The notes under the pieces are model-generated. The model saw only the letters and a list, made by a program, of their open reading frames with translations, ran no database searches and had not been told where the DNA came from. From the NCBI RefSeq assembly GCF_003026395.1, contig NZ_PYOO01000002.1, positions 62,001 through 126,000 on the forward strand: a DNA stretch of 64,000 bases, written 5' to 3'. Both the position numbers and the translations under genes were made by a program. The stretch comes from Photobacterium iliopiscarium (GTDB lineage Bacteria > Pseudomonadota > Gammaproteobacteria > Enterobacterales > Vibrionaceae). Positions 21,186 through 30,541 of the stretch are shown here, in pieces. The first letter of the stretch is position 1. Every line of letters starts with the position of its first letter.

Positions 21186-21770
21186 ATGAGACAAGATGAA
21201 TATTTTTCAGTTCACTTAGGACTAACAATCAATGTCGAACCATTAGCTGATGGTAAGCCTCTCCCCAATTTCGAGACTTTCAGTGCTGAAATACCACCAT
21301 TGTTTCGTATAGCTCGCGAATGTAACACGCTCGAAGAAAATGCAGAACGCCTATTAAACGGATTCGGTAAAGAAGACAGTAAAGCACTAGTGGATTACCT
21401 TAGTGCTCAAAATAGTAAAATAAACCTGCTGTTATCTTACGTGCTATCTCAACAAGATAATGCTAATTATCGTTATATTACCGAAACCTTTGGCGCCAGT
21501 AATCTAAGCTTTTATAGCCCACACTCTTTTAGCGTTGGGCAAAATGTCACTATTAAATTATTTTTAGATCACCCAGCAGCGGCAATTTATTGTTATGCTG
21601 AGGTGGTTAATTGCTCTGCTTTAGATGATCGTTTTTTAATCCAGTTACAGTACACGCAACTGTTAGAAGAAGATCGTGACTTATTAATCCGTGCCGCACT
21701 GCATTGCCAACAAAAGCTTTTACGTCAGCGGACCCAACAACGAAACATGAATAATAACAATGACGAATAA
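21186..21770 (+). CDS. PilZ-domain protein linked to mfd
   Basis: A 194-residue protein resembling the PilZ-domain protein encoded just before mfd in vibrios. PilZ domains usually bind cyclic di-GMP through an RxxxR and a (D/N)xSxxG motif. Here the expected second motif is degenerate (NLSFYS near residue 107, with Ser in place of the last Gly), and no RxxxR is seen before the barrel; the only RxxxR-like stretch (RTQQR) is in the C-terminal tail. Cyclic di-GMP binding is therefore doubtful. The last 11 bases overlap mfd, indicating co-expression, though no functional link with transcription-coupled repair is known to me. Confidence 0.7.
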   Translation: MRQDEYFSVHLGLTINVEPLADGKPLPNFETFSAEIPPLFRIARECNTLEENAERLLNGFGKEDSKALVDYLSAQNSKINLLLSYVLSQQDNANYRYITETFGASNLSFYSPHSFSVGQNVTIKLFLDHPAAAIYCYAEVVNCSALDDRFLIQLQYTQLLEEDRDLLIRAALHCQQKLLRQRTQQRNMNNNNDE

Positions 21771-24700
21771 AACATTACTCTCAATCCCCTTACCAAAAAA
21801 ATCTGGGGATAATCGCTACATCGGTAATTTATCTGGTTCTGCGTTGGCGTTGTCATTAGCAGAAATAGCCACGCAACATAATGGTCCTATACTTGCCGTT
21901 GTCGCTGATACTCAAACCGCACTGAAGTTACAGCCAGAAATCACTCAGTTCTGTGATTTTGACGTCCATGTTTTCCCTGATTGGGAAACATTGCCTTATG
22001 ATAATTTCTCACCCCACCAAGATATTATCTCTGAACGTTTAGCACGTCTGTATAAAATGCCAACGCAGAAAAACGGCATTATTTTAGTCCCTATCAGTAC
22101 CCTCTTGCAGCGATTAACACCGCAAGAGTTTATTCATCAACATGCATTAATTGTCAAAAAAGATGATCGTATTTCATTAGAAAAACTACGCTTAAAGCTA
22201 GAAGCCTCTGGTTATCGTCACGTTGATCAAGTGATGGAGCACGGTGAATACGCTAGCCGAGGATCATTAGTTGATCTTTTCCCAATGGGAAGCAATGCAC
22301 CATACCGGATTGATTTCTTTGATGATGAAGTGGATTCTATTCGCCAATTTGACCCTGAGAATCAGCGTTCAACCGTAGAAATCACCTCCATAGATCTACT
22401 GCCTGCGCATGAATTTCCAACCGATGAATTGGCAATAGAAAACTTCCGTATGCGATGGCGTGAACGATTTGAAGCCCGCCGTGAACCTGAATCTATCTAT
22501 CAACAAGTTAGCAAAAAAATCTGGCCTACAGGTATTGAATATTGGCAGCCGCTATTTTTTGATCATACTGAAACCTTATTTGATTATTTACCAACTAATG
22601 CACTATTGGTGACATTAGGTGATTTAGAACCTGCGGTAGACACTTTCTTACATGATGCTGAGCACCGTTATGATCAACGTCGCGTTGATCCGCTACGGCC
22701 ATTACTTGCACCTAAAGAATTATGGCTCACTAAAGACGAAATGTTTGCAGGTTTTAAACAGCTGCCTCGCGTAAGAATACAACATGAAGCTATTGACGCT
22801 GAAAAAGTGGGTCGCTATAACCCTGCTTTAACGCTCGTTCCTGCTATAACTATTAACCATCAACTCAAAGAACCATTCGCAGAATTACGTCAATTTACTG
22901 AGCAATTTAAAGGCAAGATCATCTTCTCAGTTGCCTCTGAAGGTCGTCGTGAAGCCTTATTTGATTTATTAGCGCGCATAAAACTACGTCCAACCGTTTT
23001 TGATAACCTTGATGCTGCAATGGCGGATAAAGCCAAGCATTGTCTGGTTATTGGTGCAGCGGAAAATGGTTTTATTCTTGAAAAACCTGCGGTTGCTTTT
23101 ATTTGTGAAAGTGATTTGCTTGGCGAACGTATTCAACAGCGCCGCCGCAATGACAAAAAAACCACCGTTAATGCTGATACTATTATTCGTAACCTTGCAG
23201 AATTACAAGTGGGTCAGCCAGTGGTTCATATCGATCACGGTATCGGGCGCTACCAAGGCTTACAAACACTAGAAGCTGGCGGTATTAAAACTGAATATGT
23301 CACCCTTGAGTATCAAGGTGGCGCAAAACTGTATGTACCCGTTGCCTCATTACACTTAATCAGTCGTTACTCTGGTGGTGCTGAAGAGAGTGCACCAATT
23401 CATAAGTTGGGTGGTGAAGCGTGGGTTAAAGCACGTCGTAAAGCGGCGGAAAAAGTCCGTGATGTGGCAGCCGAGTTACTTGAAGTTTACGCTATGCGTG
23501 AGCTAAAACCGGGCTTTAAGTTCAAACTTGATCGTGAAAGCTATGCTGATTTCTGTACCAGTTTCCCGTATGAAGAAACCTATGATCAAGCGTTAGCGAT
23601 TAATGCCGTCTTATCTGACATGTGCCAACCAAAAGCCATGGATCGTCTTGTTTGTGGTGACGTAGGCTTTGGTAAAACAGAAGTCGCAATGCGTGCTGCC
23701 TTTGTTGCAGTAGATAACAACAAGCAAGTTACTATCTTAGTACCAACAACATTATTGGCACAGCAGCATTTCGAAAATTTCCGTGACCGTTTTGCCAATA
23801 CGCCGGTTCGCGTTGAAGTATTATCGCGCTTTAAAACAGCCAAAGAACAAAAACAAATTCTAGCGGATGTTGAAGAAGGTAAGATTGATATTCTTATTGG
23901 TACGCACAAACTGCTCAATAGCAGCGTTAACTACCATGATCTTGGATTGCTGGTAGTCGATGAAGAACACCGCTTTGGTGTACGCCAGAAAGAAAAAATT
24001 AAAGCCATTCGTGCTGATGTTGATATTTTAACACTAACTGCAACCCCGATTCCCCGTACATTAAATATGGCGATGAGCGGCATGCGTGATTTATCAATTA
24101 TTGCCACACCACCAGCACGTCGTTTAGCGATTAAAACCTTTGTTCGTCAAGGTGATGAAAATATTATTCGCGAAGCAATATTGCGTGAAATTAGCCGTGG
24201 TGGCCAAGTTTACTTCTTACATAACGAAGTCGATAGTATTGAACAAACTACTGAAGATTTAGCCAAGTTAATTCCCGAAGCACGTGTCACCTTTGCTCAT
24301 GGTCAAATGCGTGAACGTGAACTTGAACGGATCATGGGTGATTTTTACCATCAACGTTTTAATGTATTGGTTTGTACCACTATTATTGAAACAGGTATTG
24401 ATGTGCCAACCGCAAATACCATCATCATGGATCGTGCAGATAACCTTGGCTTAGCGCAATTACACCAATTACGTGGCCGTGTCGGTCGCTCCCACCACCA
24501 AGCCTATGCGTATTTACTAACGCCACACCCAAAACGTATGACCAAAGATGCGGTTAAACGCTTAGAAGCCATTGCGTCACTTGAAGATCTTGGTGCTGGC
24601 TTCACGCTTGCTACCCATGATTTAGAAATTCGTGGTGCAGGTGAACTCCTCGGTGATGAGCAAAGTGGGCAAATTCAATCGGTTGGTTTTAGCCTCTTTA

Positions 24701-25218
24701 TGGAGATGCTAGAACAAGCAGTAGAGTCATTACGTGAAGGTAAAGAGCCAACACTTGATGACTTGCTTAAGCAACAAGCTGAAGTTGAAATGCGCATTCC
24801 AGCATTACTACCTGATGACTATATCCCTGATATTAATACTCGATTATCTCTTTATAAACGCATAGCGAGTGCAAAAGATGATAATGAACTCAATGAGATT
24901 AAAGTTGAATTAATCGATCGATTTGGTCTTTTACCAGATGCCGCTATCAACCTAATTACCGTTAATAGTCTTAAACTAAAAGCAGCTATCATTGGGGTTA
25001 AAAAAGTGGAGAGTAATGAAAAAGGAGGTTACCTTGAATTTAAACAAGATGCCGCCATTAACCCTCATTTCTTGGTTGGTTTACTGCAAACACAACCCCA
25101 CAATTTCAGGATGGAAGGCCCAACTAAATTAAAAATTGTATCTAGCGAGACCGACCGTAAAAAGAGAATTAAATTTATGGAAGATCTACTTAATCAATTT
25201 AGAGAAAATATGATTTAA
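21760..25218 (+). CDS. mfd: Transcription-repair coupling factor Mfd
   Basis: ATP-dependent translocase that removes stalled RNA polymerase and recruits UvrA/UvrB. It is 1152 residues, full length. The order is UvrB-homology N-terminus ([17 protein letters not shown]), RNA polymerase interaction region ([15 protein letters not shown], about 486-500), helicase Walker [10 protein letters not shown] (about 631-639), DEEH box (about 734-737), [10 protein letters not shown], and the C-terminal UvrA-binding masking domain. The ATG lies 11 bases inside the PilZ gene. Followed by a terminator. Confidence 0.97.
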   Translation: MTNKTLLSIPLPKKSGDNRYIGNLSGSALALSLAEIATQHNGPILAVVADTQTALKLQPEITQFCDFDVHVFPDWETLPYDNFSPHQDIISERLARLYKMPTQKNGIILVPISTLLQRLTPQEFIHQHALIVKKDDRISLEKLRLKLEASGYRHVDQVMEHGEYASRGSLVDLFPMGSNAPYRIDFFDDEVDSIRQFDPENQRSTVEITSIDLLPAHEFPTDELAIENFRMRWRERFEARREPESIYQQVSKKIWPTGIEYWQPLFFDHTETLFDYLPTNALLVTLGDLEPAVDTFLHDAEHRYDQRRVDPLRPLLAPKELWLTKDEMFAGFKQLPRVRIQHEAIDAEKVGRYNPALTLVPAITINHQLKEPFAELRQFTEQFKGKIIFSVASEGRREALFDLLARIKLRPTVFDNLDAAMADKAKHCLVIGAAENGFILEKPAVAFICESDLLGERIQQRRRNDKKTTVNADTIIRNLAELQVGQPVVHIDHGIGRYQGLQTLEAGGIKTEYVTLEYQGGAKLYVPVASLHLISRYSGGAEESAPIHKLGGEAWVKARRKAAEKVRDVAAELLEVYAMRELKPGFKFKLDRESYADFCTSFPYEETYDQALAINAVLSDMCQPKAMDRLVCGDVGFGKTEVAMRAAFVAVDNNKQVTILVPTTLLAQQHFENFRDRFANTPVRVEVLSRFKTAKEQKQILADVEEGKIDILIGTHKLLNSSVNYHDLGLLVVDEEHRFGVRQKEKIKAIRADVDILTLTATPIPRTLNMAMSGMRDLSIIATPPARRLAIKTFVRQGDENIIREAILREISRGGQVYFLHNEVDSIEQTTEDLAKLIPEARVTFAHGQMRERELERIMGDFYHQRFNVLVCTTIIETGIDVPTANTIIMDRADNLGLAQLHQLRGRVGRSHHQAYAYLLTPHPKRMTKDAVKRLEAIASLEDLGAGFTLATHDLEIRGAGELLGDEQSGQIQSVGFSLFMEMLEQAVESLREGKEPTLDDLLKQQAEVEMRIPALLPDDYIPDINTRLSLYKRIASAKDDNELNEIKVELIDRFGLLPDAAINLITVNSLKLKAAIIGVKKVESNEKGGYLEFKQDAAINPHFLVGLLQTQPHNFRMEGPTKLKIVSSETDRKKRIKFMEDLLNQFRENMI

Positions 25219-25227
25219 TATCACCCC

Positions 25228-25260
25228 GCCCTAGACATAGCGTCTAGGGCTGTTTCTTTC
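25228..25260 (+). terminator. Terminator after mfd
   Basis: Perfect 9-bp stem GCCCTAGAC / GTCTAGGGC with a five-base loop, followed by a T-rich tail (TGTTTCTTTC). Confidence 0.85.
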
Positions 25261-25301
25261 TTATCGTTATTATCACAACCACGTCATAGACAAGAATTAT
25301 C

Positions 25302-25853
25302 ATGAAAATTGACTTTGAACTTACCACGCCTCGACTCATCTTACGCCCGTTTAAGACCGCAGATTTAAACGCTTTTCTTGAAGCGGTTACCCAATCAAGT
25401 GAACAACTCCAACCCTGGTTAGAGTGGTGTGATGCTGATTTTGATCAACAGCAAGCTCACGAATGGATCGAAGCAAGTCGTTTAAGTTGGCAGCATGATT
25501 ACAGTTATGAATTGGCTATTTTTGATCGCTTTAATGATGATTTTGTTGGTGCCGTTTCTCTCAGTGCTATTGTGCCGTTATTTAATTCCGCAAATCTCGG
25601 CTATTGGATCACCCAGAGTTATCATCGTCAAGGCATGGCGACTGAAGCCAGTCTTGCTATTATTCAATTTGCTTTTCAAATGTTAGGCCTAACCCGTTTA
25701 GAAATAATTACCCATATTGATAATTATGCCAGTCAGAAAACAGCTCTTGCGTGTAATGCCGTTTTTGAATGCGAGGCGAGAAATCGTATTTTTCATCAAA
25801 ATATGCCCATCAATGGCTACGTCTATTCACTCATACCACAAGATTTATATTAA
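25302..25853 (+). CDS. GNAT-family N-acetyltransferase (RimJ/RimL type)
   Basis: Acetyl-CoA-dependent acetyltransferase of 183 residues, of the group that includes ribosomal protein and small-molecule acetyltransferases. The opening TTPRLILRPFKTADL and LGYWITQSYHRQGMATEA (the pyrophosphate-binding loop QGMATEA, near residue 109) are typical, as is EIITHIDNYAS. The substrate cannot be told; ribosomal proteins, other proteins and antibiotics are all possible for this fold. It stands alone after mfd, with its own start region. Confidence 0.85.
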   Translation: MKIDFELTTPRLILRPFKTADLNAFLEAVTQSSEQLQPWLEWCDADFDQQQAHEWIEASRLSWQHDYSYELAIFDRFNDDFVGAVSLSAIVPLFNSANLGYWITQSYHRQGMATEASLAIIQFAFQMLGLTRLEIITHIDNYASQKTALACNAVFECEARNRIFHQNMPINGYVYSLIPQDLY

Positions 25854-25874
25854 GCATCGTTAATCACGTTGGGA

Positions 25875-25888
25875 TTGGTATACATCAA
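25875..25888. promoter_or_regulatory. FNR-type box upstream of yecH
   Basis: TTGGTATACATCAA matches the FNR consensus TTGAT-N4-ATCAA at nine of ten fixed positions and lies 63 bases before the yecH ATG. A 7-bp inverted repeat (CGCTAAT 25898-25904 with ATTAGCG 25915-25921) follows it. Function is inference only. Confidence 0.3.
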
Positions 25889-25950
25889 TCTTTCATTCGC
25901 TAATTTCAGGTATCATTAGCGCCTCTTTATTCAAAAAATAGTTTCTCATT

Positions 25951-26199
25951 ATGCAAACAACAGAAAGTCGCCATGGTCACGATGTACTCAATCTTATTGC
26001 CGATGCATCAACACCTTTCACCATCAAAACATTACACGCGTATGTTGAACAACATTGGGGAACCAACGTGCATTTTCATACCTGTAAACTCAATGATCTG
26101 TCATTAGAGGCGTTGATTACCTTTCTTTTATCGCGTAATAAGATCACACTTGACGGAGATAACTTGCATACAAATCGAGATAAAATCTGTCAGCATTAA
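25951..26199 (+). CDS. yecH: YecH-family small metal-binding-like protein
   Basis: Short protein of 82 residues matching E. coli YecH (DUF2492). Conserved features are HGHDVLNLI near the N-terminus, FHTCKLNDLSLEALITFLL in the middle and a C-terminal KICQH (KICRH in E. coli). The conserved His and Cys residues suggest a metal site, which is inference; no function is established. Monocistronic. An FNR-like box lies upstream and a hairpin downstream. Confidence 0.83.
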   Translation: MQTTESRHGHDVLNLIADASTPFTIKTLHAYVEQHWGTNVHFHTCKLNDLSLEALITFLLSRNKITLDGDNLHTNRDKICQH

Positions 26200-26215
26200 G
26201 ATTGTAATCCACCGT

Positions 26216-26257
26216 ATTACCACCACGACTTAGTCATTAGCTAATATTGGTGGTAAT
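26216..26257 (+). terminator. Possible terminator after yecH
   Basis: Perfect 10-bp inverted repeat ATTACCACCA / TGGTGGTAAT with a 22-base loop, 17 bases after the yecH stop. The T tail is poor, so termination efficiency is uncertain. Confidence 0.5.
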
Positions 26258-26393
26258 TTATATCTCCCATTTCCTCATCAAAAGTTAATTGCATTATCTA
26301 TAAACGAGCAATTAAAATAGAAGAATAAAGCACAATTAAATAATATCACAAACTATTTACTTTATTTTATAAAACAAATTAATATTCATAAGA

Positions 26394-26427
26394 TAAAAAC
26401 CTGCACTTAAATATTTTAAGTACAGGT
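26394..26427 (-). terminator. Terminator after the DUF535 gene
   Basis: On the minus strand ACCTGTACTTAAA and TTTAAGTGCAGGT pair (one G-U) around a tiny loop, followed by TTTTTATC. Confidence 0.8.
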
Positions 26428-26485
26428 ATTTAGTTTATTTTAAATATTATATAGAAAGTCGTCTAACAGCAGAAGATACTATTAG

Positions 26486-27493
26486 TTATCTGTTTTTGGT
26501 TATTATTTTTGAAATATTAGCATCAAATAATAATTCAGTTTCTTGTAACCACTGATAGCGCTTCGTATAGAGTTTTCTTTTATTTCTATTTAAACTTTCT
26601 AAATCTTTTTTAGGAACATTTAACGGTATTTTATAAAAATCATTATTAAAAACCTCTGCACCATATTCTTGCCAATGACTATCATAATCAAAAGTCACCA
26701 CATTACGTTTACGACCAATGTACCGCCAAGATTGATACATATGTGATTTATTACTAATACCACATAACATCTTTATATCTAAACTACGGGCAAGCATGAT
26801 AGCAAACTCAAGAATTAACGCTTTCGGCCGTAAACCATGACATCCTTTCGTTAATGCTTTTATTATATCATTTCTATTTTCAACATCATGATTAGGTCCT
26901 TGTATTGAACCTATGTACATCGAACCTTGATTTTCTTGGCTTAAATTCATTGTAATCATATAGATACGTTGATTTTTATCATTAACCAATCGTAACCCCA
27001 AAGCCCCTTCTCTATTCTGACCGCGATCCAATATCAATTTATATTTAGCTTCATCGCGATCTTCTATTTCCAATAAGCAATAACCTTCATCTCGATAAAT
27101 TAAAGGTAAATTGGATGAAAACAACTCTGACATGCATTGAAAATGTTGAGTCACAGAAGTAATTCTTTGTTTTTTATTCCAATTAACACATAAATAAGGT
27201 TTAAATGGTTTTTTTAAAATATGAGGATGCAACGCTAATATCACACTAAGATTGGGTGTTAAAAAAGTATTCATTAAGTGCTTTAAACGCGAGTAATGTA
27301 TATAACTCCATATTATAAATCTTATATCTTTTCTTTTTCGCTTCCATCCAGAAGATTTATAATTAAAACGATCAGCAATATTTGTTATCGTTTTAAAAAA
27401 GCTGTCTTTAGAATGTAGTTCGTTAAATTCATGTATAGCATTAATGGACTCACCTTGTGGAAGTAAGTTTATATCATTAATATTATTATTCAT
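26486..27493 (-). CDS. VirK/YbjX-family protein (DUF535)
   Basis: Protein of the DUF535 family, which includes Salmonella VirK and E. coli YbjX, implicated in envelope stress and antimicrobial-peptide resistance and often PhoP-controlled. About 335 residues from the ATG at 27493. Family-like stretches include LGLRLVNDKNQRIYMITMNL, GSIQGPNHD and GCHGLRPKALILEFAIMLAR, and a C-terminal KRKLYTKRYQWL. An in-frame ATG at 27553 would add 20 residues but lacks a ribosome-binding site. I prefer 27493, because a short upstream frame with a good Shine-Dalgarno ends exactly on it. The gene is more AT-rich than its neighbours. The PhoPQ-like pair at 56.5-58.5 kb could regulate it, but no site was recognised. 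Confidence 0.78.
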   Translation of the reverse strand: MNNNINDINLLPQGESINAIHEFNELHSKDSFFKTITNIADRFNYKSSGWKRKRKDIRFIIWSYIHYSRLKHLMNTFLTPNLSVILALHPHILKKPFKPYLCVNWNKKQRITSVTQHFQCMSELFSSNLPLIYRDEGYCLLEIEDRDEAKYKLILDRGQNREGALGLRLVNDKNQRIYMITMNLSQENQGSMYIGSIQGPNHDVENRNDIIKALTKGCHGLRPKALILEFAIMLARSLDIKMLCGISNKSHMYQSWRYIGRKRNVVTFDYDSHWQEYGAEVFNNDFYKIPLNVPKKDLESLNRNKRKLYTKRYQWLQETELLFDANISKIITKNR

Positions 27494-27513
27494 TCTGTTA
27501 CTATTGACCTCAT
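27490..27513 (-). other. Seven-codon upstream reading frame coupled to the DUF535 gene
   Basis: Minus-strand frame ATG-AGG-TCA-ATA-GTA-ACA-GAA-TGA (MRSIVTE). A CAGGAG lies nine bases before its ATG, and its stop shares ATGA with the candidate DUF535 start at 27493. This is the best ribosome-binding site in the region and is out of frame with the longer DUF535 start. It may be a leader peptide that re-initiates into the gene; translation is not proven. Confidence 0.35.
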
Positions 27514-27758
27514 TGTTATCATCTCCTGAGGAAATAATTAAGCCCACATACATATCAAAAAGGCATATTACAGTAACAAAGAATCAAATCAACAAATAAC
27601 ATACAACGTAAATTAAACATTAACTTTCATTTACGTATAGTCAGGCTTAATCGATACACTAAAAATAAGAAAAATTAGTATGCAGCCTCTGCTTTCATAC
27701 TGTTACTTATGAAAGAGAATGGTAAGATAAATCAATTTTATTAAGTAAGGATACACTC

Positions 27759-28232
27759 GTGCCAAAAATTATTATCGCAGTCGTTATCGCTGCATTAGTT
27801 GCATTTTTTCTTTATCGCTCTTACAACAACAAACAAGCGGCGCAAGAAAACATTAAAATTGGGCAAGAATTTCTAGCTGCAAACAAACTAAAAGAAGGTG
27901 TACAAACTACCGCTTCTGGTTTGCAATATTTAGTATTACAGCAAGGCACTGGCACTGAACATCCAAAAGCAACAGATACAGTGACTGTTCATTACCACGG
28001 TACATTACTTAATGGGACTGTTTTTGATAGTTCAGTTGATCGTGGTGAAAAAATTTCATTCCCACTAAATCGAGTGATTAAAGGTTGGACGGAAGGCTTA
28101 CAACATATGGTTGTGGGTGAAAAAGTACGTTTCTTTATTCCCGCAAATCTTGCTTACGGTAATAATGGTGCAGGTAGTATTCCACCAGGCTCAGTACTTA
28201 TTTTTGATGTTGAGTTATTTAAAATTAACTAA
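27759..28232 (+). CDS. FKBP-type peptidyl-prolyl isomerase, membrane-anchored
   Basis: Catalyses cis-trans isomerisation at prolyl bonds. The 157-residue protein has an N-terminal hydrophobic anchor (IIIAVVIAALVAFFLY, about 4-19), a short linker (residues 20-50), then one FKBP domain with TVTVHYHGTLLNGTVFDSS, VIKGWTEGLQHM and IPANLAYGNNGAGSIPPGS. The domain probably faces the periplasm. It starts with GTG, with AAGG at suitable distance. It looks like a short FklB/FkpA relative without the dimerisation arm. Divergent from the DUF535 gene. Confidence 0.88.
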   Translation: MPKIIIAVVIAALVAFFLYRSYNNKQAAQENIKIGQEFLAANKLKEGVQTTASGLQYLVLQQGTGTEHPKATDTVTVHYHGTLLNGTVFDSSVDRGEKISFPLNRVIKGWTEGLQHMVVGEKVRFFIPANLAYGNNGAGSIPPGSVLIFDVELFKIN

Positions 28233-28250
28233 ATAATCAACACCAATAAC

Positions 28251-28302
28251 AACGCCAGTATGACGCTCAATTAACAAGCGTTTATCATACTGGCGTTTTT
28301 TA
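28251..28302 (+). terminator. Terminator after the FKBP gene
   Basis: AACGCCAGTATGA pairs perfectly with TCATACTGGCGTT. A nested CGCT/AGCG stem sits in the loop, and a T run follows. Confidence 0.85.
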
Positions 28303-28318
28303 TTGCGTGAAAAAAATC

Positions 28319-29608
28319 TTAGTGCAGTTTTAAGCTTGGACGAAGCACACGGTTAATACGCCCTACTAACATAATCAAACCGGTTTTAAACATGCCATGA
28401 AGTGCCATTTGATGCATTCGGTACAATGAAATATAAACCATACGTGCAATACGGCCTTCAACCATCATCGAACCTTTAGACAGATTCCCCATTAAGCTAC
28501 CGACAGTAGAGAAACGGCTTAATGAGACTAATGAACCATGGTCGCTATAGATATACGGCTTTTGCTCACGATCTGATAATTTAGCCACGATATTAGAAAA
28601 GCAACGACTTGCCATTTGGTGTGCCGCCTGTGCGCGCGGTGGTACAAATGAGCCATCTTCTTGCACACATGATGCTAAATCACCAATAACATAAATATTA
28701 TCATCACGGGTAGTTTCTAATGTTGGCTTAACCACTAACTGATTAATACGGTTAGTTTCAAGACCCGCAATATCTTTCATGAAATCAGGGGCTTTAATAC
28801 CTGCCGCCCAGACCATGATTTGCGCAGGAATATGCTCGCCATCTTTGGTTGTTAAGCCTGTTTCATCAGCTTTAGTCACCATGGTTGCAGTACGAACATT
28901 TACACCTAATTTAGTTAATTCATTATGCGCAGCTTGTGAGATACGCGGTGGCAATGCAGGTAAAATACGCTCACCCGCTTCCACTAAATTAATGTTTAAA
29001 CGTGAACTATCAAGATCACCAAAACCGTAGTTATGTAATTCTTGAACGGCGTTGTGTAACTCAGCAGAAAGCTCTACCCCCGTTGCACCTGCACCAACAA
29101 TGGCAATATCAACTGTTTTTTGGTCTTTGTTGGCATGTAACTTCATGAACTGGTTATTCATTTCACTACGGAAACGGTGTGCCTGTTCGGGGCTATCAAG
29201 AAAAATACAATTATCACGTACACCTTGAGTATTAAAATCGTTTGAGGTCGAACCTAGCGCTAAGACTAAAATATCGTATTCTAACGAACGCTCAGGTACC
29301 AATAGCTCATTTTGCTTATCATATAATGCTGCTAATGTGATCGTTTTTGTTTCACGATCAATATCTTGTAATGATCCCATCTGGAAATCAAACGAATGAT
29401 TTTTAGCATGTGCGCGGTAACTAATCGCATCAACACCTGCATCTAATGAGCCTGTTGCTACTTCATGTAACAACGGTTTCCATAAATGACTAGCACGACG
29501 ATCAACTAATGTGATTTCTGCACGACGTTTACGGCCTAATGTACGACCTAATTTAGTAGCTAACTCCAAGCCACCAGCACCACCACCCACAACGATTATA
29601 CGTGTCAA
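28319..29608 (-). CDS. ndh: NADH dehydrogenase type II (Ndh)
   Basis: Single-subunit, non-proton-pumping NADH:quinone oxidoreductase on the inner face of the membrane. It is 429 residues with the FAD-binding [12 protein letters not shown] (residues 6-17) and the NADH-binding [15 protein letters not shown] near 168-182. The C-terminal [24 protein letters not shown] is the amphipathic membrane-binding end. The start appears to be TTG at 29608, preceded by GAGGAAG at good spacing, with no in-frame ATG nearby. A rare start codon may limit expression. It is followed by ycfP, thiK, lpoB, ycfL and hinT in the upstream direction of the same strand. Confidence 0.94.
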   Translation of the reverse strand: MTRIIVVGGGAGGLELATKLGRTLGRKRRAEITLVDRRASHLWKPLLHEVATGSLDAGVDAISYRAHAKNHSFDFQMGSLQDIDRETKTITLAALYDKQNELLVPERSLEYDILVLALGSTSNDFNTQGVRDNCIFLDSPEQAHRFRSEMNNQFMKLHANKDQKTVDIAIVGAGATGVELSAELHNAVQELHNYGFGDLDSSRLNINLVEAGERILPALPPRISQAAHNELTKLGVNVRTATMVTKADETGLTTKDGEHIPAQIMVWAAGIKAPDFMKDIAGLETNRINQLVVKPTLETTRDDNIYVIGDLASCVQEDGSFVPPRAQAAHQMASRCFSNIVAKLSDREQKPYIYSDHGSLVSLSRFSTVGSLMGNLSKGSMMVEGRIARMVYISLYRMHQMALHGMFKTGLIMLVGRINRVLRPSLKLH

Positions 29609-29662
29609 GATAGCTTCCTCTCTATTTTATGATTTTTAAAAACTGACAAAGACTGAATTGCA

Positions 29663-29705
29663 TAGCAGTCTGCTGATAGTAAATAATCACGCATAAAGAC
29701 TGCTA
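29663..29705. repeat. Inverted repeat in the ndh promoter region
   Basis: Perfect 9-bp arms TAGCAGTCT (29663-29671) and AGACTGCTA (29697-29705), spaced 25 bases apart and 55-97 bases before the ndh start. A second, tighter inverted repeat CAGACGG / CCGTCTG lies at 29736-29758, between ycfP and ndh, without a T tail. Both could be regulator sites or structured leader RNA. Confidence 0.5.
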
Positions 29706-29786
29706 GGCGAAAAAGTATTAGCTCACGCATGTAGGCAGACGGATCTACGACCCGTCTGTGATATGTAGGAGGTAATGGTTCCGTTG

Positions 29787-30326
29787 TTACTGCGCTTTAA
29801 ACGCTTTTATTTTTTGTAGATGCTGTGATATTTTTGCAAACTTATGGGATTCTTTTTCATCCCAAATAATGTCGTAAAATTGATCTAGCGCATCTTTTGT
29901 TTGCTGATTATCTAACACTTCATCATGAGTTGAAAGGATACAAAGACAATTTCCTGTATTTTTTTTACGAAAATTTGTTACACACTTTGTCAAAATATCT
30001 TCATATTCTTCTGGACGGTCTATTTTTCCTTCCATATTACGCTCAGGATGCAGATTAGGATTTAACATGACCTGCTTTATACCTGATAAGAATCCAATCC
30101 GTTCCGCCCAATAACCGCCAAGGCCAACACCACAAATTAAAGGCTGAGGATCATTACTGGTTTCAAGCAATTTATGCACTTCTTTTAGAAGATGTTGCAT
30201 ATCATGTTTGGGATGAAGTGTGCTGTAATTTAGAAAACGAACATCAGAATCAATAAACTGCAATTGCAATACTTTATCGTGATTACCTGGGCTTGTTGAA
30301 TCAAAGCCATGTAAATAAATAATCAT
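29787..30326 (-). CDS. ycfP: YcfP, alpha/beta-hydrolase-like protein
   Basis: Member of the YqiA/YcfP (UPF0227) family, 179 residues (E. coli 180), with very high resemblance to Ycf[70 protein letters not shown] and a C-terminal [17 protein letters not shown]. At the nucleophile elbow it has GVGLGG in place of the usual GxSxG, so the catalytic Ser is missing; E. coli YcfP shows the same sequence. It may bind a ligand rather than hydrolyse. It sits between thiK and ndh; in E. coli nagZ lies between thiK and ycfP. Confidence 0.92.
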   Translation of the reverse strand: MIIYLHGFDSTSPGNHDKVLQLQFIDSDVRFLNYSTLHPKHDMQHLLKEVHKLLETSNDPQPLICGVGLGGYWAERIGFLSGIKQVMLNPNLHPERNMEGKIDRPEEYEDILTKCVTNFRKKNTGNCLCILSTHDEVLDNQQTKDALDQFYDIIWDEKESHKFAKISQHLQKIKAFKAQ

Positions 30327-30541
30327 TGTTATCTCTCGCTATCTAGTAATAATTTTACTTACTATCTATACCGACATCGACGCGTTAAATCCATAATCCA
30401 AGTAATGTTTTAACAAATTTAAAACAAAAAACATGATCTCGCCTACAAAAACAGATTCAAGCCCCAAAGCACCATCTCTGTTTGTGTATTACTTATCATA
30501 AGTTACTGATTATTTTGATACACAATAATTGTATATATCAA

